A model generated the notes under the pieces. The model saw only the letters and a list, made by a program, of their open reading frames with translations. It was not told the origin of the DNA and ran no database searches. From CAWIKY01 sp963836905 (lineage in GTDB: Bacteria; Pseudomonadota; Alphaproteobacteria; Caulobacterales; Hyphomonadaceae): a stretch of 64,000 bases of DNA. Positions 8,728-19,362 of this stretch are shown one piece after another. Both the position numbers and the translations under genes were made by a program. Positions within the stretch are counted from its first letter, which is position 1. Each line of letters begins with the position of its first letter. Location: positions 345,735-409,734 of the forward strand of contig CAWIKY010000007.1 in NCBI GenBank assembly GCA_963836905.1, written 5' to 3'.

Positions 8728-9571
8728 ATGAAAAAGCTGTTTTTTACCCTTACATTCCTAAGCTGCATCACTGCCCTGCGTGCGCAACCGTCCGCGATCC
8801 ACGTTGAGCAGCACGGTACCGGTGACTCGCTGATGTTTCTACCTGGCTTCGCCACCCCCGCTTCGGTGTGGGACGAAACCATTCAAAATATCCGAGGGAG
8901 AGCACACCTACTACCAAGTTTCGTACGCGGGCTTCAACGGATTGGCTCCGGTAGATACTCCCTGGTACGAGAACGTCCGGGAAGCCTTGTTCGCCTACGT
9001 AGTAGCGCAGGACCTAAACAACCTTACGTTGATTGGGCACAGCATGGGCGGCAACCTGGCCACCGAAGTGGCTGCCGCGATGCCCGAACGCGTGCGGCAA
9101 CTCATCATCGTCAACGCCATTCCCTGCATGCGCGCGCTAATGATGCCGGGCGTTGATGCCAAGTACATCCGCTACGACAGTCCGCAGGTGGTGCGGATGC
9201 TGCGGATGAGCGAGGACTCGCTGCGGCAGACGGTGGTGATGACCGCCCAGAACATGACCATGCAGCCCGAGCGAGTGGACACGCTGGTGCGCTGGATGAT
9301 GCAGGCCGACCGAGAAACCTACGTATACGGTTACACTGATCTGCTCAAAATGGACCTACGCCCTCAGCTAGATCAAATCACCGCCGAAACGCTCATCCTG
9401 GGGGCATCCTCTCCCGACGAAAAGGTCGTTCGGGAGAACTACGCCAAGCAGTACGCCAACTTAGCGAACAAAAGCATCCGAATTGCTCCCGATAGTCGCC
9501 ATTTTATTATGTTCAACCAGCCGAAATGGTTATACGAGCAGATTAATGCTGCCCTGGCTGATGAAAAGTAA
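8728..9571 (+). CDS. Secreted alpha/beta hydrolase, one frameshift
   Basis: Starts MKKLFFTLTFLSCITALRAQP, a cleavable signal peptide, so the enzyme is periplasmic or exported. The strand with the oxyanion region reads MFLPGFATPASVWDETI and the nucleophile elbow is GHSMGG (Ser catalytic). The late His lies in IAPDSRHFIMFNQP near the C-terminus. An indel at about 8895-8905 separates the first 57 residues from EHTYYQVSYAGFNGLAPVD. The total of about 280 residues is normal. The stop overlaps the start of the sigma-factor gene by 11 bp, suggesting a co-transcribed unit of hydrolase, sigma factor and membrane protein. Substrate unknown. Confidence 0.85.
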
Positions 9572-10061
9572 CGACCAAGAAAAAGCGTTTGAAGAGCTCT
9601 ACCAGACCTACCACGATATGGTGTTTCACCTGTGTCTGGGGTTTATGAAGGGCGATGCCGACGCAGCGCACGACTTATCGCAGGAGGTATTTATCCATTG
9701 CTGGCAGGCAATGGATAAGTTTCGGGGGCAGGCTTCGCCCAAGACCTGGGTGTACCGGATCACGGTGAATACCTGCTTGCAGTACCTGCGCGGCCAGCGA
9801 AAGCACCAGCGTACGCCACTCTCTGACCACGCGCAACTAGTCGCACCGCCTCCGGCCGCAGCAAATCCGTACCAAGACCTGTATCAAGCCATCGGGCAAT
9901 TGGGCGAAGTGGATCGGCTGGTGATTATGCTGGTGCTGGACGAACTGAGCTACCAAGAAATTGCCCAAATCACCGGACTGGCCGCCGGTGCGCTGCGGGT
10001 GAGAATTCACCGCATCAAAAAATCCCTTAAAAAACTACTTGATCATGAACGAACCCAATGA
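9561..10061 (+). CDS. ECF-type RNA polymerase sigma factor
   Basis: About 166 residues starting MKSNDQEKAFEELYQTYHD. Region 2 is visible as MVFHLCLGFMKGDADAAHDLSQEVFIHCWQAMDKFRG with the following TWVYRITVNTCLQYLR. Region 4 is LSYQEIAQITGLAAGALRVRIHRIKKSLKKLL, a helix-turn-helix for the -35 element. The start was chosen inside the end of the hydrolase gene because it gives the standard N-terminus. It overlaps the next gene (17 bp), whose product is a membrane protein likely to act as its anti-sigma factor. Confidence 0.9.
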   Translation: MKSNDQEKAFEELYQTYHDMVFHLCLGFMKGDADAAHDLSQEVFIHCWQAMDKFRGQASPKTWVYRITVNTCLQYLRGQRKHQRTPLSDHAQLVAPPPAAANPYQDLYQAIGQLGEVDRLVIMLVLDELSYQEIAQITGLAAGALRVRIHRIKKSLKKLLDHERTQ

Positions 10062-10641
10062 TGAACTTCACCAGCTGTGGCAGGGAGCCAAGAAAACCGC
10101 TCGCCCGGCAACCTCCGACCCTGAGGCGCTTATTGTTCGAGCAAAAGCGCAGCAGCAGCACACGCGCAACTTCCACTGGGGCAACATCGCGGTGTTGCTG
10201 GGGGTGGTGGTTGGCTTGATCGCCTTCTTTCGCTACGTTGCCCCGCTGCAAACCACCCTTAGCCACGGGGGGATCGGATTGATGATTGGTGGACTGCTGC
10301 TTCGCATTCTCATTGAAGGGTACAGCCTGATTCGGTCCTCGCGCGTAGACCTGAGTGCCGATGCGCAGCAGGCAACCCACGAGGCGCTGACCTTTCTTCG
10401 GTTTCGGAAGACGATCCACGGGTGGGTCACCGTTGCCATTGTGCTACTGTATAGCCTTGGCTTTTACTTATTGACCCCCGAGTTCAACCAGTACTTTTCG
10501 TTGCCCTGGATGATCCTGATCGACGGTTCTTACTTGGTAGGAGCAGTAATTCTTATCGGGCTGATTCGCCGGGGCATTCGAAAAGAAGTAACTGCCCTGG
10601 AAGAACTGGCAGCTATCGGGCGGGAACTGGGTGCTGCCTAA
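10045..10641 (+). CDS. Four-helix membrane protein, probable anti-sigma factor
   Basis: About 198 residues from ATG 10045 (MNEPNDELHQLWQGAKK). A short cytoplasmic N-terminal segment is followed by paired transmembrane helices at roughly 47-66 and 76-98 and again at about 132-150 and 157-176. No zinc-binding anti-sigma motif is present. Its gene overlaps the sigma-factor gene and has the usual position of a membrane anti-sigma factor in Bacteroidota, which is the only reason for the role given. Confidence 0.6.
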   Translation: MNEPNDELHQLWQGAKKTARPATSDPEALIVRAKAQQQHTRNFHWGNIAVLLGVVVGLIAFFRYVAPLQTTLSHGGIGLMIGGLLLRILIEGYSLIRSSRVDLSADAQQATHEALTFLRFRKTIHGWVTVAIVLLYSLGFYLLTPEFNQYFSLPWMILIDGSYLVGAVILIGLIRRGIRKEVTALEELAAIGRELGAA

Positions 10642-11205
10642 TGCGAGTAGGACGGTTTGTGGTTCTTACCCCCAGTCTGGTCTCAGGCTACGCGCCCCGG
10701 ATTAAGCGAATGCCCGGCACCCGGCGGACTTAAGATCCAATCAGCGGTGCTGTATGCGTCGTAGGGCCGCTGTGACTAATGGGGAGTTCTACGACTAGTG
10801 AGAGTGAAGAACAGAAACGTTGCTCGGCAAAATAGCCGCAAAACTTACCAGGGTAAAAAACGAGTCGCAACCCCACTTTTGAGCCCCCGTAGGTTTGGCT
10901 CAAAAAACTAGCACCCCGCATGAAGCAAATGTGCCCTGAACGGCAGGAAACGGACTTGCTCGGTCAACGGTAGATCAGAGTGCGCTACGCGTTGGTGGTC
11001 GCTAAGTAGTTCATGGTGACTGATTCTGTCAATTTCTTACGCTGAACAAGTTCGTGGTGAGAAATTCTCCCGATTTCACGTCATGAACTAGTTTTTGGTG
11101 AGAAAACCGAGCCGTTTCCTGGTCAATAACTTCAAATGGATACGCTACCGGAGTTGTTTTGCCTGATTTCCGGACATTAGCGCGGTTGATTGCCGGAAAC
11201 TACGG
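10642..11205. other. Gene-free stretch with a hairpin
   Basis: No credible gene. A perfect 9-bp inverted repeat TTTTGAGCC / GGCTCAAAA lies at 10877-10905. Three loosely related segments of the form AGTTC(A/G)TGGTGA occur at about 11009, 11050 and 11090, and GGCTACGCGCCCCGG at about 10686 resembles one unit of the 8446 array. No promoter is assigned. Confidence 0.35.
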
Positions 11206-11811
11206 CTAATAACCGGTATTCAGCTCGCCGGACAGGCGCACTCCCTGAGCGTAAAACTGCATGTCTTCGATGGCCTGCTGCGGAATGCCTAAAACCGTGT
11301 TGTCGATCAGCAAAGAAAAGCTCATCAGCAGTTGGTCATCCTGATACAGTCCTTGCACCTGCGCGGGAGTTTTATAGCGCACCCCTCCCAGCTGCACCTC
11401 GCTGTCCACCAAAACCGGATCGCTGGTGAACATCTGGCTCAAATCCGTCACTCCCAGGGGGAAGAAGATGCGGATGATAATCGGGTTAGACCGGTCGATG
11501 CGCAGCAGGCGCGCCAAGAATTCGCGCTCTTCCGGGGTGGTCGTGTCCAGCACGGTGCGATCGGCCAGGTCGGGCTCAATGGTAGGAATGGCCAGGATAA
11601 ACTGCTGCAGGCGCCGGTCGATGCGGGCCAGCATGTTGGGAAAAGTATAGGTGTAGGGACGCTGCACGGTGGTGACTTCCAAGTGCAACGTGTTGTCACC
11701 CACGTACGACCTGCCCTGCGGCAAGCGCTCGGTATACTGAAGCGACTGCGACCACCCGAACCGGACAGAAAGTACGATCAGCACCAGTGCTATAAAAAAT
11801 ATCCTTTTCAT
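11206..11811 (-). CDS. Secreted hypothetical protein
   Basis: A 201-residue protein with a clear signal peptide, MKRIFFIALVLIVLSVRFGWSQS, so periplasmic or secreted. The mature part has no cysteine and no recognised motif; segments such as NPIIIRIFFPLGVTDLSQ look like buried beta strands. The frame is intact. It faces the gene pair starting at 11987 divergently, with about 170 bp between for two promoters. Function unknown. Confidence 0.65.
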   Translation of the reverse strand: MKRIFFIALVLIVLSVRFGWSQSLQYTERLPQGRSYVGDNTLHLEVTTVQRPYTYTFPNMLARIDRRLQQFILAIPTIEPDLADRTVLDTTTPEEREFLARLLRIDRSNPIIIRIFFPLGVTDLSQMFTSDPVLVDSEVQLGGVRYKTPAQVQGLYQDDQLLMSFSLLIDNTVLGIPQQAIEDMQFYAQGVRLSGELNTGY

Positions 11812-11986
11812 CTACCAAAAAACGATTGTGATGCTCAAAAGTTAACGAGTAGGCTGAGAATCGGGTTTATTCATTCAGCTATTGACTAAGCTAGACGAGT
11901 GCGACGCGCAACAATGTTATGCTACGCGCTGACCTTTTCCATCTCAACTACTTGTACCATAATTGCTTATTGAATAGTTTTGAGCT

Positions 11987-12214
11987 ATGGAGATTACTAC
12001 ATACTCAAATTTTTGCCAGAACCCCAAAGCATTTATGGATGCGGTGTTCATTTCCCGGTTGCCCTTGTATGTCACCCGCGCCAACGGAGAGGATGTGGTG
12101 GTGATCTCTAAAGCGGATTACGAGGGTCTGCAGGAAACGCTTTATTTACTCAGCAGTCCTAAGAATGCGGAACGACTGGCCAAAGGAATCACCGAGTTTC
12201 AACAAAACCTATGA
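11987..12214 (+). CDS. YefM/Phd-family antitoxin without a toxin
   Basis: 75 residues with the family layout: MEITTYSNFCQNPKAFMD at the N-terminus (DNA-binding end), the strand PLYVTRANGEDVVVISKADYEGLQETLYLLSSPKNAERL, and a short tail. YefM proteins neutralise YoeB-type mRNA interferases, whose gene normally follows immediately. Here the stop codon overlaps the ATG of hldD (ATGA at 12211-12214), so the place of the toxin is taken by a heptose epimerase. It is therefore an orphan antitoxin, perhaps with only a regulatory role. Confidence 0.85.
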   Translation: MEITTYSNFCQNPKAFMDAVFISRLPLYVTRANGEDVVVISKADYEGLQETLYLLSSPKNAERLAKGITEFQQNL

Positions 12215-13150
12215 TCATCGTTACCGGAGGAGCCGGATTTATCGGTAGCAACATCGTCAGAGCCCTCAACGAACGGGGCCGGGAAGACATCCTGGTGGTA
12301 GACAACCTGGAAAACTCCGAGAAGCACCGCAACCTAAATACGCTCTTCATCGCCGACTTTGTCGACAAGCGCGAGTTTCTGGAGCAACTGCCCAAGCTGG
12401 GTAAGGTAGAAACCATCTTTCATCAAGGAGCATGCTCGTCAACCACCGAAACCGACGGACGGTACATGATGAACAACAACTACGCGTTCTCTAAAACGGT
12501 GTTGCACCACTGCCTGGACCGAAAATGCAGTTTCTCTACGCTTCGAGCGCATCGGTCTACGGCAACGGCGAAGAACGGTTGCTTCGGGAAGAGCGGGCAT
12601 GCGAGTATCCACTTAATGTGTACGCCTTCTCGAAGTTTATGTTCAACAACTACGTGCGCCGCATTCGGCAGCACAGTCCCACTTCGCAGATCCTGGGGCT
12701 GCGCTACTTCAACGTATACGGTTACCAGGAAAACCATAAGGGGAGCATGGCCTCGGTGGTGTATCATTTCTACCGGCAGCTGCAAGAGGGTAGCGCGATG
12801 AAGTTGTTTGAGGGAAGCGAAGACTTTCGTCGCGACTTTATCTTCATCAAAGACGTGGTGGATGTCAATATGTACTTCTACGAACGGGGGCAGAGCGGTA
12901 TCTACAACTGCGGCACTGGCCTCGCCCGCAGCTTCGCCGATATTGCCCGGATCATTCAGGAGCTAGAACCTGCCGCGAGATAGAAACGATTCCTTTCCCC
13001 GATCATCTGCGGGGCAAGTACCAAACCTACACTCAGGCCGACTCGCACAACCTGCGAGAAGCGGGCTACCGCACTCCCTTCACCAGCCTGGAAGAGGGTG
13101 TAACGACCTATTACCGTATGCTACAGCAGCACGGCGGGTGGTGGTGGTAG
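12211..13150 (+). CDS. hldD: ADP-L-glycero-D-manno-heptose 6-epimerase, two frameshifts
   Basis: Extended SDR epimerase that makes ADP-L-glycero-D-manno-heptose for lipopolysaccharide core. Visible: NAD motif GGAGFIGSN at the start, the family stretch FHQGACSSTTETDGRYMMNNNY, the Ser-containing strand YASSASVYG, the catalytic YAFSK, RYFNVYG, and the C-terminal IETIPFPDHLRGKYQ then FTQAD-like TYTQADSHNLREAGY. Two indels interrupt it: a lost A at about 12523 (LDRK-MQFLYASS) and one at about 12970 before REIETIPFP. Length with both corrected (about 313 aa) fits the family. It overlaps the upstream antitoxin gene by 4 bp, implying translational coupling. Confidence 0.93.
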
Positions 13151-13295
13151 GCATGTTGCGCCGGACGCCCGTGCATATCCCGGGCAAAGTCCTGGAGGCT
13201 AGCCGCAGTAACTAGTGACAGCATCTGACCCAAAGTCTATCCAGCATCTAGCATCTTGCCCTCCAGAAAGTCATCCAATATCTGCCAATCAATGC

Positions 13296-16200
13296 CTACG
13301 CATCCTCCTCTTTCAAGGTAGCCAACAAGCTCACCAGGTCTCGGATTTCTTTCTTGGTGAGGAAGTTCTTCATGTTGGGCATACTGGAAGGGGCATTGGT
13401 GCGCTTCGCGATATCTTCTTTTAGTAGTACCTGATCGGGTTGGTTGCCTACTTTTAGGGTGAGTCGCAGTATCGCTTTCGTCTTGTAAGATGCCACTGAT
13501 CTTCTTTCCGTCCTTCATCTCCAGGATGACGGTGCCGTAACCGTGGGCGAGGCGAGCACTGGGGTTAATCAACGCTTCCAGCAGTTGCTTACGACTGAGG
13601 CGGGAACCTACACCGTTGAGCCGGGGACCGGCATTGCCGCCGTAGTCGTCGTACGCGTGGCACTGCATGCACTGGGCGGTAGAATTGCGGAAGGCAATGA
13701 CCTGGCCGCGCTCCGGGTCTCCCCCGTACAGGCACGCCTCGTACGAGGCAGCAAAGCATCTTCCGACTGGTTAGCGCGGATCTGCGCCAGGCGCGACTTC
13801 AGTCCGCGGAATAGGTGCTGTCTACCGCATCGGCCAGCTCGAGCTGAATGCACCGGGAAGGTTGCCGTCTTCCAATTGCTGGAGTAGATTTTCTAGCACG
13901 GGCTGCGTATGTTCCAGGGGAAGAGTTGCCAGCGTCAGCAGAGCCGCTTGCTGCTCTTCGGTAGTGCGGGTGTCAATAACCTCGCTGAGCAGCGTGGTCA
14001 TTTGGGCCGGAACGTTGGTTTCGGCCAACAGATCGAGGGCTACCACACGCACTTGCTTTTCCTCATCCGAAAGGGCCTGCTTCGCTCAGGGCGTGGTTCT
14101 ATCGATGTGGACCAATGCTTGTAGGGTTGCCATGCGTACGCTGCTTCTTGGTCCTGCTTCAGCAAGGCCAGCAGGATAGGGGCAGCTTCGGTGGCTCCTA
14201 GCTTGCCCAGTGCGCGTATCGCACTGAGCCGCATCTCTGGCTCCTGGCTCTTGGTTAGCTCCGTAAGCAGGGGGGCCATTTGCTTTATCACCGGTTCAGG
14301 AATACGCTTGATCTTTTTACGGTAGCGACCGGTGACCCGATCAAGCTCCGAAGGTTCGGTCCAGGTGCCCAACGCATCCAGTGCCTCGGCACGCATGGCC
14401 AGTGGCTGGTCGGTCCGTTGGGCGTAGTCGATGAGGTTTTGTAGAGCCGGTTCGGTACCTACCCGTAGGTTGGCGTTAATCGCCCGTCGCAGCAGTGCCT
14501 CGTTCTGAAATGATGTACTGGTCAGTAGATTGCCTAGGGCCGGGAGGGCTTTTTCAATAGAAAAATCATCGTTGATCGCGCGGGCGGCTTCGGTGACCAC
14601 GAATTCGTCTTCGTCGTCCAGGAAATCCAACAATTCCTTCGTGTTGCATCCGGCGCAGGGCTACTACGGCCGCAATCCGTACGGCTCGGGAGGGATGATC
14701 GGCCAATTCTACCACCGATTGGCCTGACCGATGCGGGCCAGGGCCAGACTACCGGCGTGCCGGAGGTAGGCATCTTCGTCGTTGTTGACCTCCAGCAGGT
14801 CAATGATCGGCTGCACCGCCGGGTCGTACCCGATACGGCCCAGTGCTTCGGCGGCAAAGAAGCGGGCCCGACTGTAGTCGTCTTTTAACAAAGGTAACAG
14901 TGCCGGACCAGCCTGCTCGTAGCGCATGTCACCCAGCCAGCGGGCTGCTTGCGCACGAATCTCCGGGTCTTCGTCGGTAAGTAGTGGCAGTAGGGGTTCG
15001 GCGTAGTGCGCGGCCTGCCGCGCCAGTTGACTAATGCCCCAGATACCGTGGATGCGGGCGAGTTGAAGGTCTTGCTGCGCGATCGCTTGCTGAAATATTG
15101 CTGCGCCGTCGCCCCCGCGCTTAGCAAGGGCAAACTGTGCCTTTTGGCGCACCCGTTGGTCGTGGATTCTTAAGGAGTTCACCGAGGTGTTCGTCGCTGT
15201 GCTCACTGAAGTCTTCGGCCAGCAGTATTTTAGTTTGTTGCCGCTCGTCCCAGGATGCCCGTCAGGAGCGTCCAGTTTCCAGATACGCCGTCGTTATTGG
15301 GTATCCAGCCATCAATCCAGTCGCCCAGGTAGAGCGCACCATCGGGACCAAAGTCAATGCCGGTGGCCAGTACCCCCCTAAAATCTCCTGATGTTCGCCC
15401 AGCTCAAAGCACGCCCCCTTCGGCTTCAGGGAAAAAGAGTGAATGCCCGAGCGAGAGGGGTTACCCACGAAGCTCACCACGAAAAATTTGTTCTTCCACT
15501 TGGGACTTAGCGCCGTACCCGGATTGTACAGGAAGCCGGTGGGGCCGTTGACGAAATTCTCAATCGTCGGAATAATGTACGCCGCTTGACCATCCCAACG
15601 GGGCACGTACATCTTTTCGTCCATCCACACTTTATAGTCATTGTTGTTCGGGTCGCGGTACTTACCAAACTGCCAGTTGATGCGCCAGCCGGTGTCAGAG
15701 CCATCCACCAGATAAACCAGCCGTTCGCTTTCGCCCGGATGATCGCCGTCGTTGTCCTGTCCAATCAGGTTGCCGTACTCGTCGAATGTAAACTCGTGGG
15801 TGTTGCGTAGCCCCATCGCGAATACCTCAAAGTCGCTACCGTCGGGGTTGGCCCGTACCAGTACGCCGCGGTTCGGGTACTTCCACTCAGTGCCATCGGG
15901 ACCCTTACCGTTGAAGCCTACGTCGCCGATGCCCCAGTAGATACGTCCGTCAGGACCCATTTCCAGCCCCGACATACCGTGTCCGCCGAAGCCAATATGT
16001 ACACCGTAGCCCTCCGAGATCGCCGTGGTTTTATCCGCCAGGCCGTCACCGTTTTCGTCCTGCGTACGCCACAGCTTGGGAGCCACGCCTACAAACAGGT
16101 CATCACCGTGCGACAGTATGGCCCCGGCCACGTCGGTTACTTCATCGTTGAAGTCTTCAATTACGCGTTGACTGCGGTCGGCGATGCCGTCGCCGGAGGT

Positions 16201-16687
16201 GTCGTCTACCCGGTAGACGGATTCTTTTTGAAGGTAAGATCATTCCAGTCGTGAATGCCATCGTTGTTAAAGTCGGCCACCCACTCGTGTTGGTCGCTGG
16301 TTCGGGCGTTAGCGTGGTGCGCAGAAACGCCCGCCGGTCTTCTACGGTCTGCATCTTCAGCGAAGCGGTTTCCCAGTCCTGGTGCGCCCGAATATCGAAC
16401 TCTGATTGCTTGCGACGGTTGGTTCGGATGTAGTAAATTCGTCCTTGGTCGTCAATGTCTATCGCCACGGGGTCGGCCACCAGTGAGTCGGAGGCCCACA
16501 AGCGCAGGGAAAGTCCGTCGGCAATTTGGGGGTGACGGTAGCGGTAATAGAATCGGCCGAGCCGGGCGTGCTGAGGATCAATCTGCGTGAATGTGTAAGT
16601 CGTTCGGTTCGTTGCAGCCCGCGGTAAAGAAGAATCAGCACCACCGCTAAGGAGTGAGCAAAAGTTGGTAGGCATCGAGCGTATCAT
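13296..16687 (-). CDS. Large lipoprotein: beta-propeller dehydrogenase domain, HEAT repeats and cytochrome c, multiply frameshifted
   Basis: Spans about 1,130 codons on the minus strand. The N-terminal part reads as a PVC-type membrane-bound dehydrogenase propeller (GYGVHIGFGGHGMSGLEMG, GLRNTHEFTFDEYGNLIGQD, DSDTGWR-like DGSDTGWRINWQ). The middle is a series of HEAT repeats (LADHPSRAVRIAA, EPEMRLSAIRALGKLG). The C-terminus has a heme c site CMQCH followed by DYGGNAGPRLNGVG and the family tail TKKEIRDLVSLLATLKEED. At the N-terminus three reading frames together give a lipoprotein signal ending LFTAGC, so it is probably anchored in the envelope. At least seven indels break it. Probable periplasmic sugar/alcohol oxidation with electron transfer to cytochrome; substrate unknown. 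Confidence 0.75.
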
Positions 16688-16820
16688 TGGTGGAAGATGG
16701 AGGCTGAATATACGACAAATCCGAAGAAACCACAGAAAAGCGGCTAGTTTTGCCGAGCCATCGCCGGTGGTTAAAGAAGCGAAAAGTAGCGCGGAAATAG
16801 TTCAGCCGCAGCCCGGTGCC

Positions 16821-17777
16821 CTAGGCCGCTGAGGCCGATGCAGTTTCTCGCCGTGCTTTCAGCTGTCGGAACGAGCTTGACTTCTTCTTCGCTGAGGTTT
16901 TTGGGAGTGGTAAGACTCACCGTGGCGAAGAGGTTGCCGAAGCGTTGGTTGTTGTGGTAGTTGGGCATGCCCAGCCCTTGAGGCGAAGTACTTTTCCGTT
17001 ATCGGTACCAGCGGGAATGCTGATGGTTACGGCTCCCTTGAGGGTTCTACGGTGACCTTGCCACCCAGGATCAGCGGTGTAGACATCTACCGGCAGCGTG
17101 GTGTACAGGTCGTCACCCTTGCGGGTAAAGGTAGGATGCGGTTCTAGGTTGATCGTCAAAAACAAGTCGCCCGCCGGGCCTCTCTGGATGCTTTCTCCCC
17201 CCTTGCCCGCAATTTTCAGGGTCTGCCCGTCTTCGATACCCGGCTTTCAGCTTGATACGGATTCGTTTGCCCGCCACGTTGATCACCGGGCGTAACTCCC
17301 TGTAGGCGTGGGCGAGAGGGATGGTCACACTGGCCTGTGGTCTTGACCCTTGCGGCGTAGCCGCGGCGACGAGGTATACGGATTGGTCTGCTGACCGCCC
17401 TGAACCGCCGAAGAAGCTCTCGAAGAAATCAGAGAAACCCCCGCCGCCGAAGACATCTGAGTATTCCTCGCTAAATTCTTGCTGGGTACGCCCGCCGCCG
17501 AACGGAGAACCGTACGCGCCTCTACCGCGTCCGTTGGTCCCCTGCTGCTCGTACATCTTCCAGTTAGCCCTAGCTCATCGTACTTTTTACGCTTCTCCGG
17601 ATCTTTCAGCACTTCGTAGGCTTCGGTTACCTCTTTGAACTTCTCTTCGGCTACCTTATCACCTTCGGTTTTGTCAGGATGGTACTTCACCGCCAGCTTG
17701 CGATAGGCTTTCTTGATTTCGCTGGCCGAAGCGGTTTTGGCTACTCCTAGTGTTTTGTAGTAATCTTTGTATTCCAT
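16821..17777 (-). CDS. J-domain co-chaperone of the DnaJ/CbpA type, frameshifted
   Basis: Stimulates the Hsp70 ATPase. The J domain is complete, MEYKDYYKTLGVAKTASASE through KKYDELG, with the HPD motif in KYHPDKTEGD. A Gly/Phe-rich linker follows (GGGGFSDFFESFFGGSG), then the two C-terminal substrate-binding domains (VTIPLAHAYRE, GDLFLTINLEPHPTFTRKGDDLYT, VTISIPAGTDNGKVLRLKGLG). There is no zinc-finger domain, so it is the CbpA subtype. Indels occur at about 17570, 17240, 17060, 16975 and 16880; the true stop is probably the TAG at 16821-16823 after RQLKARRETAS. The hsp20 gene on the same strand lies just upstream of it, forming a heat-shock pair. Confidence 0.9.
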
Positions 17778-17890
17778 CCGTAGATTAGGTTAAACGCAGA
17801 AAGGTCTCTTCACTTGGGGCAGGAGACCCCGGCTGAATAAAAGGTAACCGTAGATAACGACTAGAACAGGCGTTTGGGTGTCGGGGAAAC

Positions 17891-17917
17891 AAAAAAGGCG
17901 GGAAATCCCGCCCTTTG
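17891..17917 (-). terminator. Rho-independent terminator after hsp20
   Basis: Read on the minus strand: GGGCGGG, loop ATTT, CCCGCC, then TTTTTT. It lies directly after the Hsp20 stop codon at 17922, in front of the J-domain gene. Confidence 0.8.
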
Positions 17918-17921
17918 TAGT

Positions 17922-18330
17922 TTAGGCAATCTCAATGAGTCGGGCCGGTTTGGGCTTCACCTCTTCCCGTTTGGGAAGCGACAGGTACAAAATCCCGGCC
18001 TCGTAGCGGGCTTCAATTTTATCGCCGTCTACCACGTTCTCGGGCAGGCGGAAACTGCGTCGGAAGCTTTGCGTGCTAAACTCGTGCTTCACGTAGCCTG
18101 ATTCGTCTTTCTCTTCGTTCTTTACTTCTTTCTCAACCGCGATGGTCAGCACGTCTTTATCGATTTCTACGTTGAAATCAGCTTTGTCTGAAGCCAGGGG
18201 CCGCCACTTCTACGGCAAAACCGTTGTCGTCTTCCTTCACGTTCACGGCCGGTTGCGTGCGGTCTGCGTCCCGGGTGAAGAAGTCGTTGAAGAACCGGGG
18301 AAACTGATTATTATATCTTATGAGTGTCAT
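17922..18330 (-). CDS. Small heat-shock protein Hsp20 (alpha-crystallin family), one frameshift
   Basis: ATP-independent holdase. ATG at 18330 gives MTLIRYNNQFPRFFNDFF, the usual N-terminus of Bacteroidota Hsp20. The crystallin domain reads PAVNVKEDDNGFAVEVAAPGF, then after an extra base at about 18196 DKADFNVEIDKDVLTIAVEKEVK, and ends with EARYEAGILYLSLPKRE, the C-terminal beta strands, and the tail KPARLIEIA with a partial I-x-I motif. Length about 136 aa is normal. Followed by a strong terminator and the J-domain gene. Confidence 0.92.
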
Positions 18331-18517
18331 GATCTATAAAGTTTAAGTGAATGTATGTTCGGTTACGTCAGGTTAGCTACAAAGGCAGTACCAAGCGAAA
18401 ATCTTGCTGGTTTAAGCGCAATCCCATGACAAAAAGACACTAATATGTCAATTCGTTCGCAAAATAGTGACAAAATGGCGCTCTTGTGTCTACGGAGTGA
18501 CGCGTTCTACGGGTCAA

Positions 18518-19357
18518 TTACTGTCGGATGCGCAGCACTCGCTCCTGGTTGAGCACGGCGAATACCTGATCGCCGGACTTCGGTCGCACCGTGGCGCAGC
18601 CGGTGAATTGCCCGAAGGCCGGAAGGATTCCCAGTTGTTCGGTGAAGTAGAAACAAGGAAGTTTCACGCGTTCGCCCATCCCCGCGTCAACGCGCACTCC
18701 GGGATGCACGTGTCCGGCCAGATTGTAGTGCGGATGGCGGTGTTGATCGGCTTTCGGGAAGTGCAGTCCGCCCCGTCGTAGCACCGGATCAACCATCGGT
18801 TCGTGGGTGAGCAGAAAGGGGCCGATTAACCATTCTTCGGGATAAACCGTGAGGTTGGGATGTTCATATACTGCCTCAGGCAAGATATCGTGATTGCCCT
18901 TTACCAGCACTACCGACAGCGTATCGTGCTGCTGTAACCACGCTTCAAAGGCCAGCCACTCGTTGTTGAGGTCGCTGTGAAAAAGATCGCCCAAAATTAC
19001 TAGCGCTTCGGGCTGCCAACGAGCCACCAAATTGGTCAGCACCGCCAGGTCTTTGTCATGAATGGCGGCGGGAATGGCCGCCCCGTGCTTGCGAAAGTGA
19101 CCGGCTTTGCCCAAGTGAGCGTCCGACAGCAGCAGGTAGCGCTTTTCCTGCCAGAAAATAGCCCGCTCGGGCAATAGCGTGAGGGTTTGCCCCCGCAAGA
19201 AATAGTCGACGGAAGGCGCGTTCTTTTTTTTATCGTTTTTTGTAGGATTTTCGGGCACAGTGTAGCGTATTTGTTGTATTATTGAAGTCCTTTTTTTCCA
19301 AGGAGCGGTGCAGGCGCTGGCGAGTAGAATTATGAAACCAAAGGAAAGTTTACCCAA
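18518..19357 (-). CDS. pdeM: Ligase-associated metallophosphoesterase PdeM
   Basis: Calcineurin-like phosphoesterase of the PdeM family, linked elsewhere to a DNA ligase/helicase repair module. Metal-binding motifs are clear: SDAHLGK (DxH), LGDLFHSDLN (GDxxH), KGNHD (GNHD), LTHEPM and AGHVHPG (GHxH). The conserved part begins at FLRGQTLTLLPERAIFWQEKRYLLLSDAHLG. The first roughly 50 residues of the longest frame are not typical, so the real start may be downstream, perhaps a GTG near residue 34. No ligase or helicase partner is adjacent here. Confidence 0.85.
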   Translation of the reverse strand: MGKLSFGFIILLASACTAPWKKRTSIIQQIRYTVPENPTKNDKKKNAPSVDYFLRGQTLTLLPERAIFWQEKRYLLLSDAHLGKAGHFRKHGAAIPAAIHDKDLAVLTNLVARWQPEALVILGDLFHSDLNNEWLAFEAWLQQHDTLSVVLVKGNHDILPEAVYEHPNLTVYPEEWLIGPFLLTHEPMVDPVLRRGGLHFPKADQHRHPHYNLAGHVHPGVRVDAGMGERVKLPCFYFTEQLGILPAFGQFTGCATVRPKSGDQVFAVLNQERVLRIRQ

Positions 19358-19362
19358 TCAAG

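Noticed and set aside
10877..10905. Hairpin as a terminator
   Set aside because: There is no T tract on either strand and no gene ends nearby, so only a structural repeat is noted.
10730..10921. Short minus-strand open frame in the 10642-11205 gap
   Set aside because: No ribosome-binding site, low-quality composition and overlap with a hairpin.
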